This document shows, piece by piece, positions 36,112-49,658 of a stretch of DNA of 64,000 nt; the first letter of the stretch is position 1, and every line of letters starts with the position of its first letter. The notes below the pieces were generated by a model that saw nothing but the letters and a program-made list of their open reading frames with translations, searched no databases and had not been told where the DNA came from. The stretch spans positions 18,270,741 through 18,334,740 of the forward strand of contig OY829659.1 of the NCBI GenBank assembly GCA_963691815.1, written 5' to 3'. The position numbers were made by a program, and so were the translations under genes. This stretch comes from Echiichthys vipera. Its lineage: Eukaryota; Chordata; Actinopteri; Perciformes; Trachinidae.

Positions 36112-38350
36112 GGGGCCATGGCCGAGCAGCACATTTATCCAGAGGCATGCCTCACCCGCTGCTGTGGGAGACGGGGGAGACATGTCCCTGGTATCTAAAG
36201 GAGGAAGGGCTCACTCATAAGGGGAAGAGGCACCCTGATGTGAGTGGGCCCGGGAGAGGTGTGGGATTACATTCATGAGCGGAGGGCTGGGTGTGGAGAG
36301 GTGTGTGCTGAAGAGGGAGAGAGACCTCACTACAGACGTAGACATTGTGACTGCAGGTTACTGCTGTAACCTCGATTGCAAAAGGATTTGTCAGACTACT
36401 CCAAATCATAGTCAGATATACTGAGATCACGTGGGACTGCCGTGACACACACACAGATTAATCTTGGCCTATGGATAACGTGTTTCCCCTCACCTGTGCC
36501 ACAGAGGTATGATACAGATAGTATGTCCAACATTGTACAATGTTATGAGTCTCACCAGTATGCTGCAGAGCAGTGGCACCCAACCAAAAATGTGAGGTGT
36601 CACAAGATAATTTAAGAGATAAAAGAGAAAAAAAAAAAACATGTATGCTTCTATTTCTTGCAAAACAGAATACTTCCACCACTTCAGGCCAAATTGAAAC
36701 TAAGAAGTAAACTTCACTCTTCAGTGAGGCTTTGTTCTTGTAAAGGTCTGCTAGTTAAAAATGTCGGTACCCTACCCCAGGCTACTGCTGAGATGCACAC
36801 TATGTATTGCAGTGAGCAGTATTTAAAAAATAAATCTCACTAACTCATCATTGGATGATTTTGTTTAAAGAATAAGTAAATGTTGTATGAAACACTTTAC
36901 TACAACAGAGTTTTGTCTTTCCAGTTCGTTGTGTAATATTTCACGTCCTCAGCAAAACAAGGAGCTCTTAGTCTGCTAAATGTTCACTTTTGAACTCGGT
37001 ATGTAACTAACTAAATGTCTCTTTAAACTGTTCATCAGTATACAATAGATCAGTGTGTGTGTGTGTGAAGACTTTTCACAGACAACACAGGTGATCAGGA
37101 CTTTATTCCTGTGCCACCTAAAACCATCACTGGAGTAAATGTTCAACTCAGTGTTGGTGTTTGCTGCATGCATGTTCTAAGATGAGCCTCAGGCCAACAC
37201 TTCTGTATAAATTGAGTGAATATCAAGTTTTTAAAAAACATCATGTATGCATACATATTTATTAGTGATGTTAGGCTGTTGAATCTACGTCAAACACCCA
37301 TACCCCTGCTGCCTAGGTGCAACACTTCTATCACACCCAGCCAGTGTATTTACATTTACAAATATTTGCAAATCTACTGTGACATTTCATTCTAATGTCT
37401 ATAAAGTTAGGTTACACATTTGTGACTAAGACCTGCCAGCAATTTTAAAATTGTGCTTCCCCCAAAAACTTCTTGACTGTCCTGGGTATCTGTTGGAGGA
37501 CAGTTTGGAATAGAGAAAAATATTTTAGTGATGATCGAGTTGAGAAAATCCAGTGGTTGTCACATCCGCTCCAGTCTTACTGCTTTCACATAGTGTGGGT
37601 TATTCCTTAGAAATATAGATGGATTTGGGATGTTTCTATCTGTGTCTGAGCCTCACACTAACATATCCAAATATTTAGTCTGACACTTTGACTTGCACAA
37701 GCTCTCTCTCCCTCTCCCTCCTAAATACATGGATGTACAGTATTTTCTCTTAGAAACACCTCTTTATTCTATTTCTCACCTCCTCTTTAACTCTCTCACT
37801 GTTGTATTTGTAGTCGACTCTCACCTAGCCCTCCCACCCTGGGCTCATGATATAGTCACTGAATATTTAAAAACGTAGCTACCAAACACAGCTATGCTGA
37901 ATATTGTCACACTAAATTGTAAATTAATGCAATCACAGGTCATGCAAACGCAAACCATTCGTCTGAGTTTATACTGTAGCTATTTCTTCATGGCTCAATT
38001 CTGTTCAACTCGTGGCTGTGAGTCGCTTGTTGAGCATCAAATTATCCATTTACTGCTGTCTTAAGCGCTGCACATTGCGTGCTGTGTTATATATAAATAG
38101 TGTATGTTTGTGTGCCTTAAGTGTTCATGGGGAAGGTTGTGTACATTATGTCTGGTACAGGATTGTGTAAGTTGGATGTATGAGTGTCTAGAAGTGACCC
38201 CAGTTGTATATAAGACATGAAGCTTGAGGTAATGATGTTGGAAGGGGGTTCAGATTGTGAGTCTGTGTTTGGTGCGATACAGCATTTGCACTGTCTTGGC
38301 TCGTTGTCATGTTATTGAGGTAAAGCGTTCCAATAAAAACAAAAGCGAGG
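36112..38350 (+). other. pafah1b2: pafah1b2 3' UTR
   Basis: From the stop codon at 36109-36111 there is no further coding sequence. AATAAA at 38332-38337, preceded by TTGAGGTAAAGCGTTCC, is a good polyadenylation signal, giving a 3' UTR of about 2.2 kb. The stretch is relatively poor in recognisable repeats, which fits a UTR. An AATAAA also occurs near 36828 and could give a shorter form. Confidence 0.65.
38332..38337 (+). terminator. Probable polyadenylation signal of pafah1b2
   Basis: AATAAA lies 2.2 kb after the stop codon; a GT-rich stretch (TGTGTGTTCGG) follows within 25-35 bp, as expected for a downstream element. Confidence 0.6.
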
Positions 38351-38614
38351 ATCTAATGTGTGTTCGGAGTGATCTTTTCTATAGACTGTGATTATCAAAA
38401 GCTGTCACTTGTGATGTGTGGTCATATTTTAAGTTTCAAAGGTTCCTATTGTAAAAAGTTAGACTTTTATTATACAGCAAGGTATAAATACTGTGAAAGT
38501 ATCAAAACGGTCAATCCACACAGATATGCACACAGCCAGTATTCAGAAAGTGTTACTTTAAACGAGCTGTCAGGACTTCTTTGCGCTTGTGATGTCACAA
38601 CAACATATATATTC

Positions 38615-38830
38615 ATCCATCCATCGGGGTCGCGCGGGGGGGGGGCCTGGATCCGATCCCAGCAGACATTGGGCGTGAGTCGGGGAACACCCTGGACAGG
38701 ATCTATCACAGGGCACATAGATACAAACAGAGAAAGACAACCATTCACACCCAGTGGCAATTTAGAGTCATCAATTAACCTAACACATGCATGTCTTTGG
38801 ACTGTGGGAGGAAGCCGGAGAAAACCTACA
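38615..38830 (-). repeat. V-SINE-type SINE, head missing
   Basis: The left edge is ATCCATCCATCGGGGTCGCG. The body continues with GATCCGATCCCAGCAGACAT and ends at GGAGGAAGCCGGAGAAAACC. It matches the copy at 30.49-30.83 kb, without the tRNA-like head. It stops next to the Tc1-type remnant. Confidence 0.8.
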
Positions 38831-38839
38831 TTATGTTTA

Positions 38840-39245
38840 CTAAGGGCTATAAGATTAAAAAATGAATAGGAAGTGTAGAGGCTGTTGCTTTGAATGACTT
38901 CAGCACATCTGCGCCCACAGGACATCACTAGTTTCTCACACTGCTCTGGTTTGATCTTGGTCCATTCTCCTTCAGTCCCTTCCACAGTTCAGTAACTGTA
39001 GTGGGTTTCTTAGACATTACTGTTTTGCCAAGGATTTTCCAGAGATTCTCTATGGGGTTTAGATCTGGACTCTGACACTTCCTCCTCCAAATTCAACTGA
39101 CTTCTTTGGACACTTTGGGTTCAGTCTTTCCCCAGACCAACGCTGAAAATAATATTTTCCATCAGACCCAATTAAATTGAACTGAACTAGGATGTTTTCT
39201 GCAGCAGGAGTTGGGCCTCTTTTGATGACGTGCCTTGGTTTTAAA
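38840..39245 (-). mobile_element. Tc1/mariner transposase remnant
   Basis: Minus-strand frames encode NPKCPKKSVEFGGGSV (upstream half), SPDLNPIENLWKILGK and WTKIKPEQCEKLVMSC, all recognisable Tc1-like transposase segments. The frame changes between the second and third. The stretch from GGGSV to SPDLNPIENLW is only a few residues long, whereas the family has several dozen, so an internal deletion has removed the second catalytic aspartate region. SPDLNPIENLW still holds the acidic residue of the last motif. It is non-functional. A 171-residue open frame across 38470-38985 is a chimera of this remnant and the neighbouring SINE. Confidence 0.85.
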
Positions 39246-39379
39246 AAAACAAACAAAAAAAAACATGCTAGTACAGCAGTGCTATAGCCAAATCTAATAA
39301 TCTATCAAATTCTGAACAATGAAAACTAACAGTATTTCAGAATAAATCAAGTATTTATAGTTTGTTCTGTAATTTTGAT

Positions 39380-39640
39380 CTCCAGTGTAAATATATGTGC
39401 TGCTGCAGTGCCGTTACAGTCATTCATCGGCAGCAGTGACAATGCAGAGACGGTGAGGACAGATGAGGAAGACCCAGAACGCTGAACAATCAGAGGAAAC
39501 TGGGATTTTTCTGAAGGGGTTGGGAGAGTTTCAGTCAAAGATCGACAGTATGAGGAAAATAATGGGGTTTTTTTACATTAAAGAGTGTAAACATGTACTA
39601 GTAGAAACTCAAAATACAAGTATGAACCTAGAAATGAGCA
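39380..39640 (-). repeat. Fragment of the TTAA-type foldback family
   Basis: The words 'gtgtaaacatgtactagtag' and 'caaaatacaagtatgaacct' near 39580-39625 match 'gcatgtaaacatgttctggt' and 'aaaatacaagtatgaacctg' of the 3.86-4.65 kb element. The outer end with TTAA is not preserved. Confidence 0.6.
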
Positions 39641-41384
39641 ATATACAGGAGCCGAGAGAAGGACAGGATGATCAAATCTCAGCTTTGGTTCCTTAAATCA
39701 AATCTTGTGCAGCACTGTGTGTTACATGTTCGCCAACAGAGGGAGCCACTTCATCTGGATTGAGAACGACACTAACAGGGCTCAATGTTTATTCCACGCC
39801 TCCTCTCGTTCAGCCAGAGAACTCCAAAATGCCTAATTAATTACTTTTCACTAAGTTTATCTCTCTTATGTAATAATTCACCAACTGCACTCAGCAGAGA
39901 TGTCGACTCGTGTCAATACGTGCTCATTAAGCATGTAGTCGAGTGTGCTGGAGTGTATATAATGTGATTGTCGGCAAGTTGTAAAATACATAGTTAGTAA
40001 ACCATGTGCTTTGTTACTGTCATTAATTTTAACTGTGACCCAAAACTGTTCCAGAGTAGCTTAAATAGTTGGTCCATCTGGAGGCCCGTACCGCAGATTA
40101 CCGGCTGAGTGCGAAGCTTGAAGCTGTTAACACTTTGAACTCAGTCCAAAACGAAACAACGTAAAGTGATTGTCTGGTATGCTGGATTCACATTAAGAGT
40201 TCATGTGTCTTGACACAGGAATGCTCGAGGAAATAAAGCTGGAATGTTTACTAGTTTTTCCATCTTGTGATGCTGTAAAAGTAATCACGGCACATAAATC
40301 TGCATTACCTGATATGGCAGAAAGAACATATTTAAAGGCGATTTCCTGCGAGGACATTAAACATCTAGGGAAATAAAAATAGAGCCTTTGTCCACTTGTA
40401 CATTTCCATCTATACCATATATGTTTGGACTGCCAGTGATCGAAATCTAAATGTGCACTTAATGTTTTTAAAAGTCTTAAAACTGGCCATGTTGACTATA
40501 GATAAATATTTGACTGCTTCATCTATCAACACAGTTTCAGAATAGTGAAATGATAACGTTGTAATCCCAACAGGCATTAACAGCGACAGAGGCGTCACCA
40601 GCCAGTTAGCTACACCCTGATAAAATCCATATCTGGACTTGTGTGTTGTTCCTGCTCTATTGACCCGTGTACAATTTTGGCTTTAGTTCAGCATTAACAA
40701 GCTGGGCAGTGTTGTCCTCTGTAACACAACATCTCAAGGGCCTTTATGAGCAGAAAAGGCAAGAGGAAAACATTCAATCCCGATTAGGTACATGTTCTCA
40801 CCTATCAAGGGGTTACTTTATGAATTAACCTATGGGGTCAGGGTTTATAACGTGCTGCCAGATGTAATGAATGCTGCAGTGGTTACGACATGTATCTGAG
40901 ACCTATAGACCTTATGTCATCTGCTGCAGACAGTGAAGGTTTTATAGCGTATCTAAAAACAACACAGGGACTCAGCAGGGACACTGATCCGTACTAAAAT
41001 GTGTTTGCATTCACCACTTCAACAATGACACAAGTTATTAAAACTAATCACATATTCTGAATTGCTTTATACGACGCTGGTGTGCTGTTGATTTAGCTCT
41101 GTGATAAAGCAGTAATACATCAGCCTCAGTGCATTTCCTACATGGGTGCAAGATACAGACTATGATGCTTTTGCCCCTTTTTCTGTTGTTTAGCGTCTCT
41201 TTGTAGTTGTTACACATCTCTGTGGTTTTGCGTCTCTTTGTGTTCTATCTGAGCGTGCTCATTTTGCATTTTTTTGTGGCAGATATGTGTCTCTTCAAGG
41301 AACATTGTGCAGCTGAAGACAGGGCCCCACCATCACTTTGGGCCCCTGGGTTTGTGCTCAGTAGTCTTGTTCATGCTCAGTCTA

Positions 41385-41625
41385 TGAGCACTTGTCTTGG
41401 GATGCAGAGGGTCTCCGGTTCAAGACCCATGCGGACCAAGTATGGTGTGTGTTCTTGTAGCTGGAGAGGTTCACCTTCTGTGCACTGCTGAGGTGCTCTT
41501 GGTCAAGGCACTGAGCCCCCAACTGCTACGAGCGCCTGTCCCCCTTGCTCTGACATCTGTCCTTTTTAAGTGCATGTGTATAGTAGCTCCAGTTTGCATG
41601 TGTGTGTATTTCAGGCCTATGCATA
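41385..41625 (+). repeat. tRNA-derived SINE copy 3, forward
   Basis: CTCCGGTTCAAGACCCATGC is a B-box-like head. GGTCAAGGCACTGAGCCCCC and AACTGCTACGAGCGCC correspond to the body of the copy at 26970-27275 read in reverse. The 3' part is diverged. Confidence 0.7.
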
Positions 41626-42084
41626 ATTAATAACAGTGTTTTTTGTTTTTTTTCTCCTTAGGAATGAATGAAGTCGGTCTTCTTCTACTTCTTTATTGCA
41701 GATAATCAAACTGACTCATTTGAAAAGTGTCTATCCAGTCTAAATGAGTCCAGTTTGACTCCCGCTGTTCAGTTTCTTTGATCACCATATAATGTCACGC
41801 ATTTTTCTCAGATATTATGATTTCACAAATGATGAGGGATGTAAGTGCATATTTGTGCTAGGGCCATACGGCGCCGTATGCTGTGAGCCTTCTGATGTTG
41901 TTACTTCTCTATCAAAAGATCAATCACATGTTTTAATTTCACAATCCGATTATGTAACTTCAGAGGACATGAAACAACAACAACAACAACATGAAATACA
42001 GAAGTTCTTGTCATTATAAAAGCAGAAGTTTAGAAAACTGAAAACCCCTGTTTTTTGTTTCAATTATTTTACATTTGGGATCCA

Positions 42085-42560
42085 ATGGTGTTAACTGAAT
42101 ACATATACACTCAAGTACTGTACTAAAGTACAATTTCAAGTTGTACTTGTACTTGACTATTTTCATTTTTTGCTACTTTATACCTACACTCCACACCATC
42201 TCAGAGAAAAAAACCCTCATTCATCTGACAGCATTAGTGATTCAGTTTAACAATACAAGTTAAAGTCAAAGCAGATGTATTATTTTAGGTTTAGCTACCC
42301 AAAAAACTAGCACTACCTTTACCAGCTGCAACATTAATGTGATGAACATATTAACATGCATCCCGAATATAATACAATTATATCACATGATGATTCTGAA
42401 AAGGGTAGTTTTGCATAATGAGTACTTCTACTCTTGGTACTTTAAGTATATTTTGATGCTAATTTGTTTGTACTTTTACACGACTAAGATTTTGAATGCA
42501 GGACTTTTACTTGCAACACTGTATTGTTGCTTTAAATAAGTAAACAATCTAAGTACGTCT
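42085..42560. repeat. Foldback repeat with AAGTAC-rich ends
   Basis: The left part has 'actcaagtactgtactaaag' and 'gtacttgtacttgac'. The right part has 'gagtacttctactcttgg' and 'acttttacttgcaacactgt'. This is a well-known fish repeat rich in AGTAC and ACTTTTAC; related pieces lie at 15.41-15.58, 16.27-16.37 and about 55.95-56.31 kb. Confidence 0.5.
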
Positions 42561-44805
42561 TTTTTAGGGGTCTGAAATATGCTTTCGCCTGAGGTAGTCA
42601 CTAGATGTGGGCAGTCGTGAGTGCAGTGTAATGCAGTAGGAGAAGTGGAGAATTGTTATTTTAGATATCATTTTAGTTATTTCATTTTTATTTTAATATG
42701 TACAGTTTGTGATGGAGTGAAAGCTCTAGTAAATTATTAGATTGTATGAAGAGGAATATTGTAATAGAAAATGAATTATAAGGCACACTCTCAGACATTA
42801 ACATATAACATTTTGAATGGAGCCATGCATTTTGTGAATCACCGCTCCCTTATATTCAGAAAGACAATAATTACATTTCTATAAAGCTTATGTGTCTCTA
42901 TATCTTCTATATTTTTTTTTACTTACTCAAAAACGTTATTAACATCAGCACAGGATTTGACATGACTGCGTCTCCAGGATCCGTATACAGACAAAAGGGT
43001 ACTTCACTTTCACTGAGGAGCTCCTCCTCCTCTGCACAAAGCACTTTGCAGCTTCACTGCAGCAGATAAGGACTGTCACGACTGGTTGATTAGTTGATAA
43101 ATTGCTGCACAAAGTGAGATTAAAACACAGAAAATGGTTTAAAGCGAGCAGCATTTCCTCAAGGTGAGCTCATGGGATTGAAGTGAAAAGGAAACTGCAT
43201 GTTCTGAGCTTTCAGCTTGTTACACTGCCTTAACAGCCTTGTCCTCCTCTTGTGGCATTTCAGTTGAAGCGTCACCTTTCAGATGTCAAACCACTAGTTT
43301 CGAGGGGGAAACACCTGCGTACTGGCTCAGATTACCCACCATTTACACCTGATACTCCTGTGACCTGCCTGTCTCACCCTTTTATCATTCAATGCGGCCA
43401 CAGAAAGAGCGAGCGACGCATGCAAGTCACACCACTGCTCCTTCCTCTGTGGTCCCCGGATCAACCTTATTCATGCCCATGAGTCATTCACACACACATT
43501 TTAAGTCTTCATGTGGCAATGTTTAGTGCTCAGAACCTCTATTTCATAAACACAGTTGCTTGTCAACATTTTTGCAAACCTCACTCATGCATAGAGGAGC
43601 TCCTCTGCAAAGTATACCTTTATAATACCGCATTGGGAAGCAATGGAGCAGTGATTACAGTGCAAACAACCAATCTGGTTCATAATTTGCTATTGGATCT
43701 GCTAAAATAGCTGTTTTACCTGCACTGAAGCTTGTGTATCACCATCATACCTCACTCAAACAGTACAGAAGAATTCCAGAGGGTTTTTCTACTCTGCGAC
43801 CAGGTCATCAAAATTCATTTATATCCATTGATTTCTGCGCTGCACCTCTCGATAACTGTCTAAGCCCTAAAGCTAATTCAGCAGGTCTCAGGTCAGGGTC
43901 AGGCTGTCTTATTTACTTCCCCAGCCTCTCACCCAGGGCAATCCTTTCTTGACTGCTGCCTTTTGTGGTGTCAGTTAATAACCTTGGACTGTCTGCTGCA
44001 AACATACCTAAGAAGCTTAATGCTTTTGCTGTCAATTAATGCCTGAAATTTTGGTGTTGAAATGTAATTCAGAGAAAAATACTCAGAAGGAGAAGCAGCC
44101 CTTTGGCCTATTTTAGGTCCACAACCAATCAATCACTGATATAAACTGCTACAAATCTGTTTTTCTCACATGAACATTTTTTTAAAATAAGTTCCCTTTC
44201 TCATTTATTGTAAGATGAAATCTGTATTGTCAAAATGGAATAGAGATTTATCTTCAGATGTATGACATTCAAACCTACAAACAATCTCTGTAATCTCATA
44301 ATCTGTAGGTCTACACTTGGGAAAGGGTGTAAATCTGGGAAAAGCAGTTGAATGTAGTCTTTCAGGCTGAAAAGGGTGTACGAATGAGACAGTATGGGAC
44401 AGCACATAACAGCCAGTGGGAGTTATGCTGCGATTGGCTTCCCACCCTCCAACGCTGCCTTTGACAACAAATCCAAATGAAACCTGTAGAACAACATAGA
44501 GGCTTTTTCTGATGTGACGACATTATCTTTTGCATTTAAACACATCATTCTAGGGGCACTTGCTGAAACAATTGACATGTCATTCTTCTTGGGAGGACCG
44601 CCTCACCGGTTATGTTGCGGGATAGAAGCACCGTTGCCAGGGAGATATCTTTTTCCACTTCCTCACTCAGACGCTTAGTCAGAGTCCGACCTTAGTTACC
44701 AGATTTACTAACTGTAGCATTAGTTCTAGCCTGATGATCACACCAAAAGGCCATTTTATGATCTTAAGTCTTGAGGTCTGGACCAGGCTACTCGAGTTCA
44801 TCCCC

Positions 44806-44938
44806 CACACATAAAATGAAGCACCAACAATGTAGTAGGCGAACCCGGGTGCTAAATCTTGTAGCATTGTAAAACAGTCTTTTTTAATAAACTCCAGGTT
44901 CGCTAATAACGTTGTTTGTGCTTCATTTATGTGTGGGG
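44806..44938. repeat. Inverted repeat, arms about 45 bp
   Basis: The left arm starts CCCCACACATAAAATGAAGC. The right arm, reverse-complemented, starts CCCCACACATAAATGAAGCA. Similarity continues inwards through CAACAA and GCGAACC. The loop is about 40 bp. The outer flanks do not match, so this may be the inner part of a foldback element rather than its ends. Confidence 0.7.
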
Positions 44939-46360
44939 ACTCTTATCATGTTACTGCAGAGGTTTGATGCTATTTTGCACAATATTAGTGGTTAAAAAAA
45001 GCTCTTTTGGCTGGTTTAGCGATCCGCCCAAGCTACTGAGTGTTAGCCATGTGTGGCTGCTAGTGACTGTCCGGAATTTCTCTGTTAATCGGTGATTGAT
45101 GAAAAAAGTGTATCGATGGCTTATTTGATGTATAGTCATGCCAAAAAAGACCGCAGGGTCTAATTTCACTGGAGTTACACTTTAAGTGTTGGGTAGCATG
45201 GGACATGAAAAGCAGTCTGGGTGAAAGTCCTGTTTGTTTGACTCATCAATCTGGACCTAATCCCTACACTGACTTTGACGTTCTTTGTACCTTATCTCGC
45301 AGCACCACAGTCGAAGTAGTGAGAACAGCTCGCCTCTTCAGAAACAACTGACAACTAGTTTTGAGAACTTTTAAATGACCTTCAAATGAAATGCACCGGA
45401 GCAGTGAGGCCTCCACCCCCCTAGCTTTGCCAAACAGCACGGGTAGGAGAAGGTGTAAAGTCGCCCATTCACATTTTCACAGACTCTCTCAGGAATCTCA
45501 GGATGCAGACTGGCATCTCTCCAGTCATAAGGCCACTTCTTTAACCTCGAGGCTAATCGTCGCCCCTGTTATGCCCCTGTATGGCAGCAAAGTGCATTCC
45601 ACTGCAGTGAGGGCAGGGATGTGTTGGTGTTTCCACACTTTTATTAAAACCCTGATGGAATGAAAAGAAATAGCTCCTGTGTCAAAAAAGCTAAAGAATT
45701 AGCTGTAGAAAGGTTTATTGAGACTTTGAGATAAAGATTTTTATAAAAGAGCGATGTATTTGTTTTAGCTTGTTTTTCAGTCTCATTCATTTCAGCTGCC
45801 TTCTACTCTGACAGGTCCAAAGTGAATTATGAATTCATCATGGGAGTCTCTCAGTTCTTCCCGAATACTCGACCTCGTTCCTCAAGTTCAGTACTTAGCT
45901 CAGTGGTCCTTGCATATAAAGAGAAGATCATTATAGTTTTCTTCTCTGAACTCTCAAATGATCAGTTAATGACAAATGAATCCTTAACTAATCACAAGTC
46001 CATTCAAGCGATTCATAAATTCCTCACTGACAAGTAGCACTTCACTACAGTGTACCAACAAACATTAGCTGATAAGATTGAAAGGTCAGGGCGTAAATGA
46101 TAAATGCTAAAGGTTGTTAGCCCAATAAGTCCATAAATGATGAAGTGACAGTCATCAGTGCAGCACTGCTCCTGACACAATTAATGATAAAGGAATCACA
46201 TCTGTCACCACATTAGCTTTTATCGACTCAGTGATGAAAGTTGCTGAAACTACAGTGTAATGCATTTGTGAAATGTGCTTCATTGTTATTGTTGTTCTTT
46301 GGTGATAACAAAGTGCTTAATGACAATTAAACACCAATAATAAAAAAAATTATTGATCAT

Positions 46361-46760
46361 TTAAAGGACCCATATTATGCTATTTTTCAGGTTCATATTT
46401 GTATTTTGGGTTTCTACTAGAACATGTTGACAGGCTTTAATGTTCAAAAAACACATTAATATTCCTATATACTTTATGTCTGCATATACCTGTATTCACA
46501 CTCTGTTGAAACGCTCCGTTTTAGCGCTTGCCTCTTCCAGTATTCCAGCATTTCCAGGTCTTGTATTTTCGCTCTCTGCATCTCTCATTACAGTGTCATT
46601 ACAGCCAGTGAATGACTGTAAGGACACTGTAGCAGCACTTTCTATCTATATTATAGATGTGACATCACAAATATACAGAAGTCCTTTCAACTTGTTCGAA
46701 GGCACAAAATACAGGCTGTGTACATTTTTCTGCAGATTGAGAATTGTGATACTATCATAG
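46361..46760 (+). repeat. Second large copy of the TTAA-type foldback family
   Basis: It begins TTAAAGGACCCATATTATGC and then TTTTTCAGGTTCATATTTG, matching the 3855 copy. The interior has 'gtagcagcactttctatcta' and 'gatgtgacatcacaaa', matching 4.82-4.87 kb. The right end is not clearly defined. Confidence 0.65.
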
Positions 46761-49658
46761 TATTTACACTTCAGCTGCTTTATAAACAAAATAATTAATG
46801 GCAGATTATCGGATTATCTTTCAAACTACTCTGTTTTATTGACTTAAAGTAGAAAGACCTCGTGAAATATGTGGCCAGAGTAAGTGATGTTTGTTTCTAG
46901 ATCCTGGTGACAAAGTAAAAAGAAATCAGCGTTCTAGCGTTCTATGTCTTGCAGGGACACAGAGTTGGTACGTTGTTAATGGACCCTTGAGACAAACAAA
47001 GCGGATGTGCTGAGTAGTGTGAGACTCAAAGTGTTCACACACCACTCTAACTGACATCAGTTAGAGTTAGCATTGAAATAAATATTAGTGTTGAAATAAT
47101 AAACACTTTTTGGCAATTATGATGATCTAAACCACAGCTAGGAAAAAAAACAGCTGCTGTCCCACTGCAGCATCATCAACAATACAGAAAGTTTTAGTAC
47201 TTATGACTTTATAAACAGAAAGTAGATGCTTTAAAAGTCTTTCTGAACTAATGTACTTTTAATGCCTGCAGTGTGATCAAGCATGTATGTGGAACAATTG
47301 TCTAATGCTTTTATTGTGAAAATAATAGATTAATAGAAATTAAAAATGAAAGAGACAAAACAGAATAATATGCAGCCTGGTCGGCAAAAAAAAAAGTTTG
47401 CATTGTATGGTTCTGCAAACCACAGAAACAATTATATGACATGTTTTTTGACACACACCAGACAGCAGTTGCTACGGAAGTCAGGTGACATGGTCTAACA
47501 AGCCTCAAACTCTGCTTTGGGAAGAGTTGGGGGTGCGTGGTTGGGTGGGTGGGTCTCTGGACTGTCACTCCAGAGTTCATAGCCTGTTCATACCCCGTTC
47601 ATGTCCCAAACCACAATCTTTTTCCCCAATCCACAATCTTTTTCTAAACCTAACAATGTAAGTTTGATGCCCAAACCTAAGTAATGTTAATAGTTCACAG
47701 CGTTAACCGTGTTTTAAAACTGTGACCACAGAGTGTCAAAAAGTGTTTGTATGTGACGAGGAGGGAAAGACATCAGCTTATAGTGGTTCAGAAACACTGA
47801 GACTCAACGTCTCTGTGTTTGGCAGAATGCCACCACTTGGACAGAAGACTTTTCTGTGTAAAAACAGTTTCCTGTTAACAGAGAATAAGAAGGAAGAGGA
47901 AAAGGAAGCCCTTTAGTTTGCCCTCCCTCTGCAATGATCACTCCTTTTTTGGAAATGCTCTCTGATTTCTTAGGTCCCCTGTACTGCCTTGACCTATTCT
48001 CCTTCTGACCCCAGCCACCTTAATTTCCTGTGTTCGACTCCATGTGGATATTTATTCTTAAAGAAGGAGTACCACTTCTTCCGGTTATGATCCCCCTTTT
48101 TCATCAAATCTAACTTTATTCTTTTTCTGTCATCTCCTTCCTGCTTTTATTTTCCATCTCCGGCCTTTTTCCGAGTCAGTTCATGCTGAACAGATTAGTC
48201 GGTACTCAAGCAAAATCACAGTATAAACAAAACCTTGGCAGGGGATAGTGATAGTCCTCCTCTAAATCCCCCTTGTTTCTCTCGTTCCAACCAACCAGGC
48301 AAAGCCCGGCCAGGAAAAATCTAGGCTTTATCCCCACCCATCATCACCCCCTCACGTCACGTTCTCTCCTCCCACCTTTGGGCAGATTCTCTTTTTTTGC
48401 AGACTTTATTACATCTGCATATCTCTTTGTGGCGTACAGCTCAGGTTTAAAGCAAACAAGGCTCTGTGTTATCTGCAGAAACTCTGACATGTTTATTTGA
48501 GGTTGCTATGTACATTGGTTAATCTATTTTACTGTTACCTGGTGCCACCAGGCCATAAAGAATCACGGAGGACAGAGAGTTTGGCGGAGCGTGCGATCAA
48601 TGGTGGGCAAAGCCTTCTATCTCAGTTAGTCTATTCATCACACAAGAGGCTTTTTTACAGGAAAATCGAACTTTATTTGAAAATTATCGTATGTGATGTA
48701 TTAAACTCTAAAAAGAAGGTCCAACATTTTGATTAGAAATTAGTTTACTGAGAGCATCTAACTGCAGATTGTTTAATGGAGCAGGTAAAACACACATAGC
48801 TCTATTTATTTCTTTTTAAAACTTTTTTAAACCAGGCAGTTCACTTTATAAAATTACTTATAATTGAACACACCAGTGGGATTGTTTGTTGAAACCTATT
48901 AACTTAAAATTTTGCACTCAACATTATTGTAAACCACAACACTCTACTCTTTCAAGGCTGACACTTTGTCTTGAGTTTTCTCTTCACTGTTAACTTTTGT
49001 TAATGTTGCTCTATAGCTGTGTTGCAAGTGAGAGCAGGGAGCCTTTTCAAAACTCTTCTCGGTTGTGCGTTTAAGTACAGCCTGACATCAAAGAATCAAT
49101 AGGTACATTGTCAGAAGAGCAAATTGGAAGATAAACAAAAAGCAAACAAGGACACTGTAAAAAAAATAAATAATGGATTTGGTTTCATCCATTACAAATT
49201 CTGAAATGCCAGATGTTGGATTGTCCTTGAATGCATCAGGCAGAGTTTTGAAAGTGCATGCTTCAGTAATCAACTGAAAGGAACTGAAAGAAATCTAAAA
49301 AAGTGTGGTTTGCAATAATGTAAAGTACATTTGATTTTTAGGTAGTGGGTTAAAACATGCAAAAACAACTGGAATGACCCTTTAAGAAAGCATATTTACA
49401 ATTTACTATGTTAGATGCTCAGTCTAATTGTTTACTTGCACTGTTAAAAGTATCTTTTTACGTGCTCAACATGAAGCATGTGTTGTATATGTGCACATGT
49501 TGTCATTGGTCCCTGTTGTGGTCCAGTTTAGCCTTGAAAACAGTCGGGTTACATTTCTCCTCATGGCCAAGGTAAGAGTCAGAGTTTCTCTGTCCTCGCT
49601 GGCCTTTCAGAGGGCAGAAGAAGGAGTGTCTGGGAGGCGGTTTCAACGCTGCTTGGAT

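Larger units (their letters stand above)
39641..49658. other. Long spacer between pafah1b2 and tagln
   Basis: About 10 kb without a supported coding exon on either strand. Open frames are short and fit no family I know. Repeats listed separately account for part of it. SIDT2, which separates TAGLN and PAFAH1B2 in human, was not seen. The left part of the tagln 3' UTR lies below 49659; a minus-strand AATAAA (TTTATT) near 48672 is a possible end. Confidence 0.6.

Noticed and set aside
38470..38985. 171-residue minus-strand open frame as a possible gene
   Set aside because: It is a run-on through a Tc1 transposase remnant and a V-SINE.
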